Positions 35,351 through 44,700 of a DNA stretch of 64,000 nt are shown one piece after another. Below the pieces are notes generated by a model. That model saw nothing but the letters and a program-made list of their open reading frames with translations. It ran no database searches and was not told where the DNA came from. Made by a program: the position numbers and the translations under genes. Numbering within the stretch: position 1 is the first letter of the stretch; every line of letters starts with the position of its first letter. The stretch is from Balneola sp. (GTDB taxonomy: Bacteria; Bacteroidota; Rhodothermia; Balneolales; Balneolaceae), in contig JANQSE010000002.1 in assembly GCA_028284195.1 (NCBI GenBank), forward strand, positions 186,001 through 250,000, read 5' to 3'.

Positions 35351-36565
35351 TTGCCGGTAGCTTTAGAAACTATGTTTAAAATAGAAGTTGCAAATAAACA
35401 ATTTAGAGGATTTTTAAGGCATCTTTTTAATACCTCGTTCTCGAAATTTACTTTTAAAAAAAGTACTCTTTCTGAAGAAAGTTTCTTTGAAAAAAAAGGA
35501 TTTATAGAAAAATTCTTCACCAGTTTCTGGAAAAGCAAACTTGCTGATATGCTGGGTTTAATTCAGGTAATAAAAAAAACTAACTCAACATCTGATTTGA
35601 TGTTTAGTTACAATCGCCTTGTTCATACCAATAATGTACCCTATATCATCTATCTCGAAAACCCCACAGCACTATTTCATTATCGCTTAAACAGAGCAAA
35701 ATATAAGAGAGGCAAAAAATTGATTGAAAATGGCATTTTTGATAAAAACTTAAAGGCTATTGTATGTATGTCTAGGGCTTGTAGTAGTACTTTCCAGAAA
35801 GTTATTGGTGTAGATAAAATGCCGGAAGACTTAAATATTTATCAAAACTATCCTCTGGTTCCCGATAATCCATATGTAACAGAAAAGGTAATAAGTGAAA
35901 GAGTTTCAAACTCTATTACTAATTTTCTTTTTATTTCTTCTGAATTTGAATTGAAAGGTGGGTATGAGCTATTGAAAGCGATCAAAAATTTAGAAATAGA
36001 AAACAAAAATTTTCATTTAAGGATTATCACTGATAAAAGTACCATTTCGAAAAAGTCCAAAGAGATACTTGTTTCTTTTGATAAAACCCAGATTGAGCTA
36101 TTACCTTTTTCTCTTTCTTTTTCACAGCTTCAACAAATAATGGCAAGATCTCATGCCCTAATTCATCCCACGTTTAAAGATAGTTTTGGGCTAACAATTC
36201 TTGAAGCTATAAAATCAGGTTTGCCAGTAATAGGTACAAACTTATATGCAATTCCTGAAATGGTGTGGGAAGGTAAGAACGGGTTCCTTACTAAACCTTC
36301 TATTCAATATTTTGATGAAGAGAACTTACCAAATAAGCTAATTTGGGGAAAAGATAAGGATATAATAAATCGGGAGATCGATCAAAATTTAGTTCAGTTT
36401 TTGAGTAAAAAAATGGAGTTTTATGTATTAGATAAAAATTTGCTTTATGAACATTCCCTTTTTTCTTTCAAAAAATCTCAACTACCTCCTTTCTCGCAGG
36501 ATTTTATCAAACAGAAGTGGACTCAGGTTTTTAATGAATCTTTAACAGGTAAAAACATTGAGTAA
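35351..36565 (+). CDS. GT4-type glycosyltransferase 2
   Basis: A 404-residue GT-B-fold transferase. The N-terminal part is basic and less typical; the C-terminal half has FLFISSEFELKGGYELLKAI (near 198) and DSFGLTILEAIKSGLPVIGTN (near 277), the EX7E signature of GT4. The start is unclear: this TTG, or the ATG at 35372 seven codons later (MFKIEVANKQ). Donor and acceptor are unknown. It overlaps the next gene by 8 bp (the TTG at 36558). Confidence 0.8.
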   Translation: MPVALETMFKIEVANKQFRGFLRHLFNTSFSKFTFKKSTLSEESFFEKKGFIEKFFTSFWKSKLADMLGLIQVIKKTNSTSDLMFSYNRLVHTNNVPYIIYLENPTALFHYRLNRAKYKRGKKLIENGIFDKNLKAIVCMSRACSSTFQKVIGVDKMPEDLNIYQNYPLVPDNPYVTEKVISERVSNSITNFLFISSEFELKGGYELLKAIKNLEIENKNFHLRIITDKSTISKKSKEILVSFDKTQIELLPFSLSFSQLQQIMARSHALIHPTFKDSFGLTILEAIKSGLPVIGTNLYAIPEMVWEGKNGFLTKPSIQYFDEENLPNKLIWGKDKDIINREIDQNLVQFLSKKMEFYVLDKNLLYEHSLFSFKKSQLPPFSQDFIKQKWTQVFNESLTGKNIE

Positions 36566-37667
36566 AAAGGATGTCTTAATTGTTGATCTTATCGGATCGA
36601 TTCCAATATACACAGCATATTTTGCAAGGGCTGTTCATAAACATGGATTGAAGATTAATGTAATAAGTCCATTTAAGAACGATGAGCTTTCACAACTTAC
36701 TCAATTGAAGAAATACTATAAATCAACATTTGATCATTATGCAATTGGAAGTAATACAAAACTTGCTAAGCTTTTTTCCTGGATTTTAAACGGATTTTTG
36801 CTCATTTGGAATTCAAATCGTTATAAAATTATTCATATTACATGGCTTTCTCTTCTCACAGCAAATAATTTTGATTACTACCTATTAAAATGGTTGATAC
36901 GCATCAATAGCAAAATATTTATCACTATTCATCAACCATACGAACATGATAATTATGAAAATTCTTACAGGAAGCGTCTTATAAAAATTGCCGCCCTTAA
37001 TCCTTTTTTTGTAGTTCATTCAAAAAGTACAAAAAAAGATTTGCTGAAAGATTTTCCTCTGAAAAAAGATAAGATTATTATTATTCCTCACGGACCGCTT
37101 TATCAAAATTATAAAAGTGATATATCACATAAATCAGAAAAACTGATCATATCAATGATTGGTACTATAAAACCTTACAAGAGGGTGGAGGATGCATTAA
37201 AAGCATCAAAAATTCTTAAAAGTGAAGGTATAAATTTTAAGTTGCTTATAGCCGGAAAAGGGGAAGTGGGATATGTTAATTCGCTGGTGGAAAAATCACG
37301 AAAACTGAATATTGAGAATTGTGTCGAAATAGTGAACAGATTTTTAACTCAGGATGAGGTTATTTTCTATAATAAAAGCTCTAATTGTATCCTTGCTCCA
37401 TATGAAAGAATTTCACAAAGCGGGGCTGTAGTAACGGCATTATCATTAGGAGCTCCTGTAATCGGATATAGTATTGGAGGAATTCCAGAATTAGTTTCGC
37501 ATAAAAAAAACGGGTATCTGGCCGAACATAAAGATGTAAGTGATTTGGTTAATGGCATTAAATGGGTTATTAAAACTCCGAAATCAAAAATCAAATCTGG
37601 AATAGAAGAAAGGTTAAAGGAAAATAGTTGGGAAAAGGCAGTTAAAACTCTAAGAGAGTTTTACTAG
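36558..37667 (+). CDS. GT4-type glycosyltransferase 3
   Basis: A 369-residue transferase with the same two-domain plan: N-terminal Rossmann region starting DVLIVDLIGSIPIYTAYFAR, and a C-terminal GT4 domain with ISMIGTIKPYKRVEDALKA (near 196) and SQSGAVVTALSLGAPVIGYSIGG (near 288). The EX7E first glutamate is not obvious: the motif region reads YERISQSGAVV, with E in YER. The start is a TTG (36558) overlapping the stop of the previous gene; no ATG gives a complete N-terminus. It is the last plus-strand gene of the locus, convergent with a GT2 gene 4 bp away. Confidence 0.8.
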   Translation: MSKKDVLIVDLIGSIPIYTAYFARAVHKHGLKINVISPFKNDELSQLTQLKKYYKSTFDHYAIGSNTKLAKLFSWILNGFLLIWNSNRYKIIHITWLSLLTANNFDYYLLKWLIRINSKIFITIHQPYEHDNYENSYRKRLIKIAALNPFFVVHSKSTKKDLLKDFPLKKDKIIIIPHGPLYQNYKSDISHKSEKLIISMIGTIKPYKRVEDALKASKILKSEGINFKLLIAGKGEVGYVNSLVEKSRKLNIENCVEIVNRFLTQDEVIFYNKSSNCILAPYERISQSGAVVTALSLGAPVIGYSIGGIPELVSHKKNGYLAEHKDVSDLVNGIKWVIKTPKSKIKSGIEERLKENSWEKAVKTLREFY

Positions 37668-37671
37668 TCGG

Positions 37672-38742
37672 TTACCAGCCTACTTTTCTAAAGATTTTAT
37701 GTTTTACCAATTGATAAAGAAATCCACTAAAATGTCCTAATTGCATTAAAATGATGCATAATGATACTGAAAATACACGTGCTACTCCCCCCGGTTTTTT
37801 ATCAGCACCCCTCCAGATCTCAAATTCAAACCTTGTTTTGTTTCTATAAACTACATTTACAGCTTCTATTAATAAAACCATCAATAACAAACTGACAACC
37901 CATGCGGAATAAATATTTGCATCCATGATAAGATTAGTAGTAAATACAATTAGTAAAAACGTAAGAAACAAAAAAGGAGAAAGTGACCTAACTTGGTTTT
38001 TAGATCCGTGAAGTATATTTGTTAAATATCTACCTCTACCATATCTAAAATATTGTTTAAATAAATCTTTAAATGTGCTTCTTGGATAATACCAACTTTT
38101 TATTCTTGGACTTATAAAAATGGTCTCTGAACTAAACACTTTCATAAGCCTCAGGTTCAGTTCAGCATCCTGATTAGTAACATTTACAGTATTGAAACCA
38201 TTTAATTTTTTTAGATCTTTTGTCCAGAAACAACCCAGGAATACTGTATCTCCAAATCCTTCGTATGTAGGGTCCATGTATTTAGCACCACCATTACCTA
38301 GAAAGCTGTTTACTGCAAGTGCTATTCCTGATTGTACTAAATCTTTCGCTTTATATCTTTGTGCTCCACCAACATTTCTTGCTTTACTATTCTCTAAAGT
38401 ATTAACACATTCGCATACATAGTCATCATCATATTCACAGTGCGCATCTGCACGTAGAAATATTTCTCCTTCTGTAATTTCCATTATCCGATTTAATGCA
38501 AAAGATTGGTACTTGTCAGGATTATCAATCATCCTTACTCTTGGGTCTTTTTGAGAGTAGCTTTCAACGATTTCTCTCGTTCTATCTGTGCTACCGCCAT
38601 CAGCTACACAAATCTGAATAATATTCGGATATTTATTATTGACGAAAACATTCAGAACATCACTGATATGCTCTTCCTCATTAAGTGCTGGTATTGCAAC
38701 CGTAACTGTTGGCCGTGATATGTCGCTTTCTTTATTAATAAT
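37672..38742 (-). CDS. GT2-family (ExoA-like) glycosyltransferase with a non-canonical or broken start
   Basis: Membrane-associated GT-A transferase like succinoglycan ExoA. From the first ATG (38532) only 286 residues are coded and the nucleotide-binding N-terminus is missing, but the frame is open 70 codons further and contains it: VTVAIPALNEEEH and VADGGSTDRTREIVE. Downstream are the DXD-region LRADAHCEYDDD, GFGDTVFLGCFW and two to four membrane helices (about 250-350). Upstream of 38742 there is an in-frame TGA, and a TTG (38760) five codons before it. Either ATT at 38742 is the start or the gene has a nonsense change near its beginning. It follows pyrB on the same strand. Confidence 0.72.
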   Translation of the reverse strand: MINKESDISRPTVTVAIPALNEEEHISDVLNVFVNNKYPNIIQICVADGGSTDRTREIVESYSQKDPRVRMIDNPDKYQSFALNRIMEITEGEIFLRADAHCEYDDDYVCECVNTLENSKARNVGGAQRYKAKDLVQSGIALAVNSFLGNGGAKYMDPTYEGFGDTVFLGCFWTKDLKKLNGFNTVNVTNQDAELNLRLMKVFSSETIFISPRIKSWYYPRSTFKDLFKQYFRYGRGRYLTNILHGSKNQVRSLSPFLFLTFLLIVFTTNLIMDANIYSAWVVSLLLMVLLIEAVNVVYRNKTRFEFEIWRGADKKPGGVARVFSVSLCIILMQLGHFSGFLYQLVKHKIFRKVGW

Positions 38743-38775
38743 TCAGTGGTAATTAGCCAAGGAATATATAAAAGA

Positions 38776-39726
38776 CTACACTCTATTCCCGCCACTTAAC
38801 AGATAAAGAACAGCCATTCTCACTGCTACTCCATTCGTAACCTGGTTCAGAATAATGGCACGATCACTATCAGCAACTTCGCTTTCCATTTCCACTCCGC
38901 GATTGATGGGGCCGGGGTGCATGATCTTAAAATCGGGGTACTTTTCAAGATGCTTCTGTTTAATTCCAAATCGTTCATGGTACTCCCTAAGAGATGGGAA
39001 AAGCTCCGTTCCTTTTCCCTGGCGTTCTAGCTGGATGCGTAATGCCATGGCAATATCGCACCAGGAAAGGGCCTCGTTCAGGTTATGCGAAACGGTTACG
39101 CCAAGATCGGTAACAAAAACTGGCATCAATGTTTTAGGGCCGCAAATAACAACTTCTGCTCCCAGTTTTGTTAATCCGGTTATGTTAGATCGTACCACCC
39201 GGCTGTGGGAGATATCACCAATAATGGCAATTTTTTTGCCTTTCAGGTCAGGATGGATTTGTTGCATCGTAAACATATCCAGCAATGCCTGGGTTGGGTG
39301 TTCATGAGCCCCGTCACCAGCATTTAAAATAGCTGCATCCACGCACTGAGTTAGAAAATATGGAACACCGGGGCTCTCATGCCTTACCACAACCATATCA
39401 ATTTTCATGGAACTGATATTCTGGATGGTGTCTTTTAGCGATTCTCCCTTTTTTGCAGATGAATTACTTGCTGAGAAGTTTACAACATCGGCACCCATTC
39501 TTTTCTGGGCCAATTCAAAAGAAAGCCGTGTACGGGTGCTGTTCTCATAGAACAAATTTACTATGGTTTTGTCACGAAGCGTTGGCACTTTAGGAACTGG
39601 CCGGTCTAAAATTTCCCGGAAATATTTGGCCTGTTCCAGAACATATTTAATGTCATCACTGGAATATTCTGCCAGCCCCAGCAGATGCTTTTGTGTGAAA
39701 TTATAATGCTCTAAATCCACACTCAT
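38776..39726 (-). CDS. pyrB: Aspartate carbamoyltransferase catalytic subunit
   Basis: Second step of pyrimidine synthesis: carbamoyl phosphate plus aspartate to carbamoyl aspartate. 316 residues, the usual length. Carbamoyl-phosphate site ENSTRTRLSFELAQKRMGA (near 58), KGESLKDT, HPTQALLDMFT (near 142), and the aspartate-binding region IMHPGPINRGVE (near 272). No pyrI gene follows, so the enzyme is presumably of the unregulated or non-PyrI class. The ATG overlaps the pyrR stop by 4 bp (ATGA). Confidence 0.96.
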   Translation of the reverse strand: MSVDLEHYNFTQKHLLGLAEYSSDDIKYVLEQAKYFREILDRPVPKVPTLRDKTIVNLFYENSTRTRLSFELAQKRMGADVVNFSASNSSAKKGESLKDTIQNISSMKIDMVVVRHESPGVPYFLTQCVDAAILNAGDGAHEHPTQALLDMFTMQQIHPDLKGKKIAIIGDISHSRVVRSNITGLTKLGAEVVICGPKTLMPVFVTDLGVTVSHNLNEALSWCDIAMALRIQLERQGKGTELFPSLREYHERFGIKQKHLEKYPDFKIMHPGPINRGVEMESEVADSDRAIILNQVTNGVAVRMAVLYLLSGGNRV

Positions 39727-40271
39727 TGTTTTTCTTTCTCCATGTTAACAAGGTAAACAGCGTCTTCGCCATCCAGCTCTTTTACTTTTACCCGCACTTC
39801 TTCATGTTCATGAGTAGGCACATATAATCCGGTAAAATCAGGGGCGATAGGCAACTCCCTGTGCCCGCGATCTACCATGCAGCAAAACTGGATTTTACGA
39901 GGGCGGCCGTAGGCCATTAGTGCATCCATTGCCGAGCGTACCGTTCGGCCGGTATAGAGCACGTCATCTACAAGTACGATATCCCGGTCATAAAGATCAA
40001 AAGGAATTTCAGTAACCTGAACTCCCGGCATTTTAAGTTTGGTGCGGAAATCATCCCGGTAAAAAGTAACATCTAACACCCCAAAATCGATATCCAGTTT
40101 GAGGTCTTGTTTAACCTGTTCTACCACTTTGCGGGCAATATGCACACCACGGGTTTGCATTCCTATAATTGCCAGCCGGGAAGGGTCATCATAAGGCTCG
40201 AGGAACTGGTGGGCAAATCGCTGGTAAGTGCGATTCAGGTCTTCCTCTGTCATGATCAATGCTTTCTGCAA
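39723..40271 (-). CDS. pyrR: Bifunctional PyrR: pyrimidine operon regulator / uracil phosphoribosyltransferase
   Basis: PyrR binds pyr mRNA in a UMP-dependent way and also converts uracil and PRPP to UMP. 182 residues with the phosphoribosyl-pyrophosphate motif VLVDDVLYTGRTVRSAMDAL (near 95) and the N-terminal GMQTRGVHIARK. Lies immediately upstream of pyrB and overlaps it. I could not find a clear PyrR anti-terminator hairpin in the region 40272-40333 upstream, so its regulation here is not visible from sequence. Confidence 0.94.
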   Translation of the reverse strand: MQKALIMTEEDLNRTYQRFAHQFLEPYDDPSRLAIIGMQTRGVHIARKVVEQVKQDLKLDIDFGVLDVTFYRDDFRTKLKMPGVQVTEIPFDLYDRDIVLVDDVLYTGRTVRSAMDALMAYGRPRKIQFCCMVDRGHRELPIAPDFTGLYVPTHEHEEVRVKVKELDGEDAVYLVNMEKEKQ

Positions 40272-40333
40272 TGGACCTTTTTAATTTGATTCGCCCAAAT
40301 TTACGCTTCATTTAATTCAAATCACAAACTTTT

Positions 40334-40447
40334 GTGAAATCAGATTTGCAAGAAGAGGCTTCCTTTCCTTTCGCTGCTATTCTCCCTATTATTGGAGCCC
40401 TTGAAAAAGCATTTCCAGAAACACAAAAAATCATTATTGATTTATGA
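40334..40447 (+). CDS. Candidate small ORF (37 residues) overlapping the sucC start
   Basis: A GTG-initiated frame (MKSDLQEEASFPFAAILPII...) ends IIIDL-stop at 40447, where the TGA overlaps the ATG of sucC (ATGA, 40444-40447). The composition looks coding: acidic/amphipathic start, hydrophobic centre, no rare run. The ATGA overlap is the same coupling seen at pyrR-pyrB and BlaI-M56. It could be a leader peptide, the 3' remnant of a longer gene, or chance. Confidence 0.35.
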   Translation: MKSDLQEEASFPFAAILPIIGALEKAFPETQKIIIDL

Positions 40448-41649
40448 AAATCCACGAGTATCAGGCAAAAGAAATTTTAAAGAAATACGATGTTGCAGTA
40501 CCTGCTGGAATAGCGGCTACAACTGTTGAAGGAGCGGTTGAAGCCGCAAAGAAAATGAAAGAAGGAGGGGCTGAGCTCTTTGTAGTAAAAGCCCAGATAC
40601 ATGCCGGTGGCCGTGGAAAAGGCCGGACAAAAAAGAACAATGCCAAAGGTGTTATTCTTTGCAAAACAATTGACGAAGTAAAAGAAGCAGCAGAATCTTT
40701 GTTGGGCGACGTTCTGGTTACCATCCAAACCGGAGAAGAAGGGCAGTTGGTGCAGCGGCTGTATGTAACCGATGGTGTGGACATCAAAAAAGAATTTTAT
40801 TTAAGCGTTTTGCTTGACCGCGCAAAAAGCAAAAATGTGATCATGGCTTCTACCGAAGGTGGAGTTGAGATCGAGAAAGTAGCAGAAGAAACCCCTGAAA
40901 AGATTATTAAAGAATGGATTGAGCCGGGTATGCCGCTACAAGTAAACCAGGCCCGGCGAATCGCATTTGCTTTGGGCTTGGAAGGTGCTGCACTTAAAAA
41001 GTGCATTAAATTCATTATGGCATTGTACCGTGCCTATGAAGAGACTGATTCTGACATGTTCGAGATTAATCCGTTGATCGTAACTCCGGATGACGAGATT
41101 TATGCGTTGGATGCTAAAGTTACATTTGATGGGAATGCATTGTACCGCCACCCTGATTTAGCTGAACTAAAAGATGAAGCAGAAGAAGATCCGTTTGAGT
41201 TGGAAGCATCTAAATACGACCTGAATTATATCAAACTGGATGGAAATGTGGGTTGTATGGTGAATGGTGCCGGACTTGCAATGGCTACGATGGACATTAT
41301 TAAGTTGTCGGGCGGTGAGCCCGCTAACTTTCTTGATGTTGGTGGCGGAGCGAATGTGGAGACAGTGAAAAATGGGTTCCGCATTATTCTTGAAGATCCG
41401 AATGTCCAGGCCATTCTTATCAATATTTTTGGTGGAATTGTACGTTGTGACCGTGTCGCAAACGGCGTAATTGAAGCTGTAAAGGATCCTGAAATTGCAA
41501 GTAAAGTTGAAAATGTGCCAATCATTGTTCGCCTTCAGGGAACCAATGCCGCTGAAGCAAAAAAAATTATTGATAATTCTGGTTTGAATGTAATTTCAGC
41601 GGTATTACTCAAGGAAGCGGCAGAAGCTGTTTCAGAAGTGTTGGCGTAA
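40444..41649 (+). CDS. sucC: Succinyl-CoA ligase (ADP-forming) subunit beta
   Basis: TCA-cycle enzyme: succinyl-CoA plus ADP and phosphate to succinate, CoA and ATP. The 401-residue protein opens with MKIHEYQAKEILKKY, the family's standard start, and has the ATP-grasp region (IHAGGRGKGRTKKN near 56) and C-terminal NIFGGIVRCDRVANGV (near 327) and VRLQGTNAAEAKKII. It is some 13 residues longer than E. coli SucC because of acidic insertions near residue 240. No sucD follows in this window; TamB is convergent at 41768. Assignment is firm. Confidence 0.96.
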   Translation: MKIHEYQAKEILKKYDVAVPAGIAATTVEGAVEAAKKMKEGGAELFVVKAQIHAGGRGKGRTKKNNAKGVILCKTIDEVKEAAESLLGDVLVTIQTGEEGQLVQRLYVTDGVDIKKEFYLSVLLDRAKSKNVIMASTEGGVEIEKVAEETPEKIIKEWIEPGMPLQVNQARRIAFALGLEGAALKKCIKFIMALYRAYEETDSDMFEINPLIVTPDDEIYALDAKVTFDGNALYRHPDLAELKDEAEEDPFELEASKYDLNYIKLDGNVGCMVNGAGLAMATMDIIKLSGGEPANFLDVGGGANVETVKNGFRIILEDPNVQAILINIFGGIVRCDRVANGVIEAVKDPEIASKVENVPIIVRLQGTNAAEAKKIIDNSGLNVISAVLLKEAAEAVSEVLA

Positions 41650-41767
41650 AAAGTTTTGCTTTGCCTATTGTTTTCTTTGGGCAGGTTTAACAGTTATATA
41701 AGTGCATTGCATCTATATCGGTTTTAGCGTTGCTGAGTAGCTTGATGTATGGCGGCAATATGAGTTC

Positions 41768-44700
41768 TCAATAATCAAACTGCCACCTAAGGTCGATCCC
41801 ACGACGGTTTGAATCTTCTCCCTCGGTAAGAATTAAATCCAGATTTTTTGATAAGGCGTATTCCAGGATAAATAGTGTCTTTGGATCGGAGCTGGTAATT
41901 TCGTTTAGGATTGCGAAGAACGTTTTTTCATTCAAATACCATCCTGTTTTAACCGATGTACCGGTTTCATTTCCAACACGGGTATTATCAATTTGAACTA
42001 CATCAACACCCAGCCGACGTGTTGCTAAAGCTTCTACTTCATCCAATAAAGCACCTGTAAATAAATCGGTAGGTGATGCCCCTCCTTGATTTGTGAAAGC
42101 ATTTTGCCACGGGTCCAAAACATAGCAAGGACGATTAAATAAAGTGTAGCATACAATATCCTGTTGCTCCATTTGTGGGGTACTTTCGAAGCTAAACTCA
42201 GGATTTTTTGCAGTTCCTTTAACAATGTAGTGCAGAGTTATTTCTTCTGTACCTTTACGTAACGAAGGATTATATGCACTCCTAACATTTAATTCTGGAT
42301 TATCAGCCGGGCCGCTGAATGCCATATTTGCTTCTTCCAGGTCAAAGTGTTTGCCAAGGGGGCGGAGGTAGCCACTTATTCCCTCTAGTGTTCCAAATAA
42401 GAAAAGATCATCCTTAGATTTTTTTTGTGCATCAAGCGATCCTGTAATTTCTACTTCCATGTCCAGATATCGGCGGTTTCGTACAAAGAAGTTTTTATCT
42501 ATTGAAAGTTCCATATCTATATTCAATGAATCATAAAAGCTGTAAGATGGAGCTTTTTCTCCTTCAAGCTGTACGTCTTCAATGACTTTGTCTCCAAAAT
42601 TATCCAGTACTATAAAACCATTTTTTATGGCAAGTTTACCGCTGGCGGTAGGAGAATAAGCATGCCCCGAAAGCTTAGAATTTAAATCTACGACCACATT
42701 ATATTCATTGGTATTAGCAAGCTTAAACTGGTTAGCACTCGCGTTAATGTTCACTGTTTCTGGATATAAGCCGGCAAGTTGTATTGAGCCATTCGCTTTA
42801 AAAGTCCCTTTTCCACTATTCATTTTGAGGTTGCTCACCTGAATTTCCTCACCTCGAAATTCGAGGCGAGACTGAATATCATCTAAAGTAATTCCAGCAA
42901 CCGGAACGGTTAACGATGATTCTGTAAGATCAAGATATCCTTGTGCGTTTAAATTATTTTTAGTTCTAGTAACGCTTAGCTCTCCATTCAATACGCCATT
43001 AAGCTTTTGAGTATAGTCTTTATTTAAAAAATCATTGAATACAGAAAGGTTAAAATTTTCTGTTTTTATGTTAGCTAAAATGGGGCTGTTTTCATCCACT
43101 GTATTAACTTCAAAAGTTTTGAAGTTGTATGAGAAAGGGACTTCTAGTTCGATATCTGCGGCCTTTTGGGAAGCGGTTAATACTTCTGTTTTAATGGATA
43201 CAAGTTCTTTTGTGTGGTTATAGGTAAAAGTGGCGAGTACAGAATCGAGAGGAATGTTTGATAGAACAGGTTGTTGAATATGTAATTTGCCGTCGAAGTT
43301 TGGTTGGGCAGCTGTGCCAGAGAGTGTGCTTTTGAAACTAACTATCCCTTCTGTTTTGGTGATTTCAAAACGATTTAGTAAAGGTTGGAGACGTTCCATG
43401 GTAGTGGGAAATATTTCAAGCTGGCCGCTCACAGGTTCTTCAAAGAATGTATTAGGGAATTTTTTAGGATCGCCGATATTGAAAGGAACATCAAGGTTTC
43501 CGGATACTATTTGTTTACCTCCCCAATTTATATCTGCGTTTGAGGTTAATCTTTCGTTTTTAATGTCAAAATCTAGTGTAAAGATGTCGGCTTGCAATCC
43601 TTCAAACTCAATATTTTCCAGAACAAGATTTCCGGCTCCTTTTAAGTTGTCGGCATCCCTGTCTATATACAGCTGCCCGGAGAGTACGCCATCAATAATA
43701 CGTTCATTAAGGATAATTTCCTGAAGTGTACCAAATTCAAAATTTTCGCCATTTAGCCGGGCTTTTTGTTTTACCGAATCTGCATAAGGAATTGATAGAG
43801 ATAAAAAAGCCCCGTTGGTTGAAGTTAATTCCAGGGAATCGGTTTGAATAGATTTGTCAATAAAAGAGATATTAAAATCGTGGAGTAAAGACAGTCGTTC
43901 ATTATTAGCAGTTAAATCCAGCTGTTTTATTGATAAGCTAGCGTCAGTATTTTCCGTATTTAAGGAGTAATTGCCACTACTAAGAATTTGGCCTGCTTCA
44001 TTACCTTGTATATCCATCGAGTATGTTCCTGAAACGGAATCTTCGGAACGTGTTGATTCTGTAGCAAAATGTACATCCTGCAGAGTTGTTCCTTGAATTT
44101 GAGGTTTAGAAATGGTGAGCTCGAACCGGCCTTCTTCCTGTTCTTTGAAATCAACATTAACAGTACCTGAAATTTTGTTTGCCAAGAACAGGTCATCCAC
44201 AATAATGTTGTCCAGATCAAACTCAGCAACGCATTGAAGAAATCCTTGTTCACTTTCTTTGATATCAACATTAGCAATACCTGTTCCTTGTAGAGTTTCG
44301 AGATTTACCAGAGGAGCAAATGGCTGGGTGTTTTTAATTTCAAGGTTCAGGGAAAGAACATTCTCGGGGTCTTTTTTATTAAGAATGTTTTTTCTTCCGC
44401 TAAAACTACCTGAAGCAATATCACTTATAAGTTCGGCATCATGGATTTGCAGGATCCCTTTCTTAATCTCAAAAGCGGCATTAAGTTTTTTAAGTTCAGC
44501 ACCATTGATAAAGCTGGAATCCATTTTTGCAAAACCATCGGCTTCCAGTGTTGCCAAATTTGATCCTGAACCTTTACCATAAACTTCAAAACCAATAGAT
44601 GTTGGAAAATCCTCTACCATGTCAAGCTCATTGATATTGAAATCATCAGACGAAAGCACAAAATCGTAAGAAGGCCGTTCTGAGTTATAATTGGCTATGG

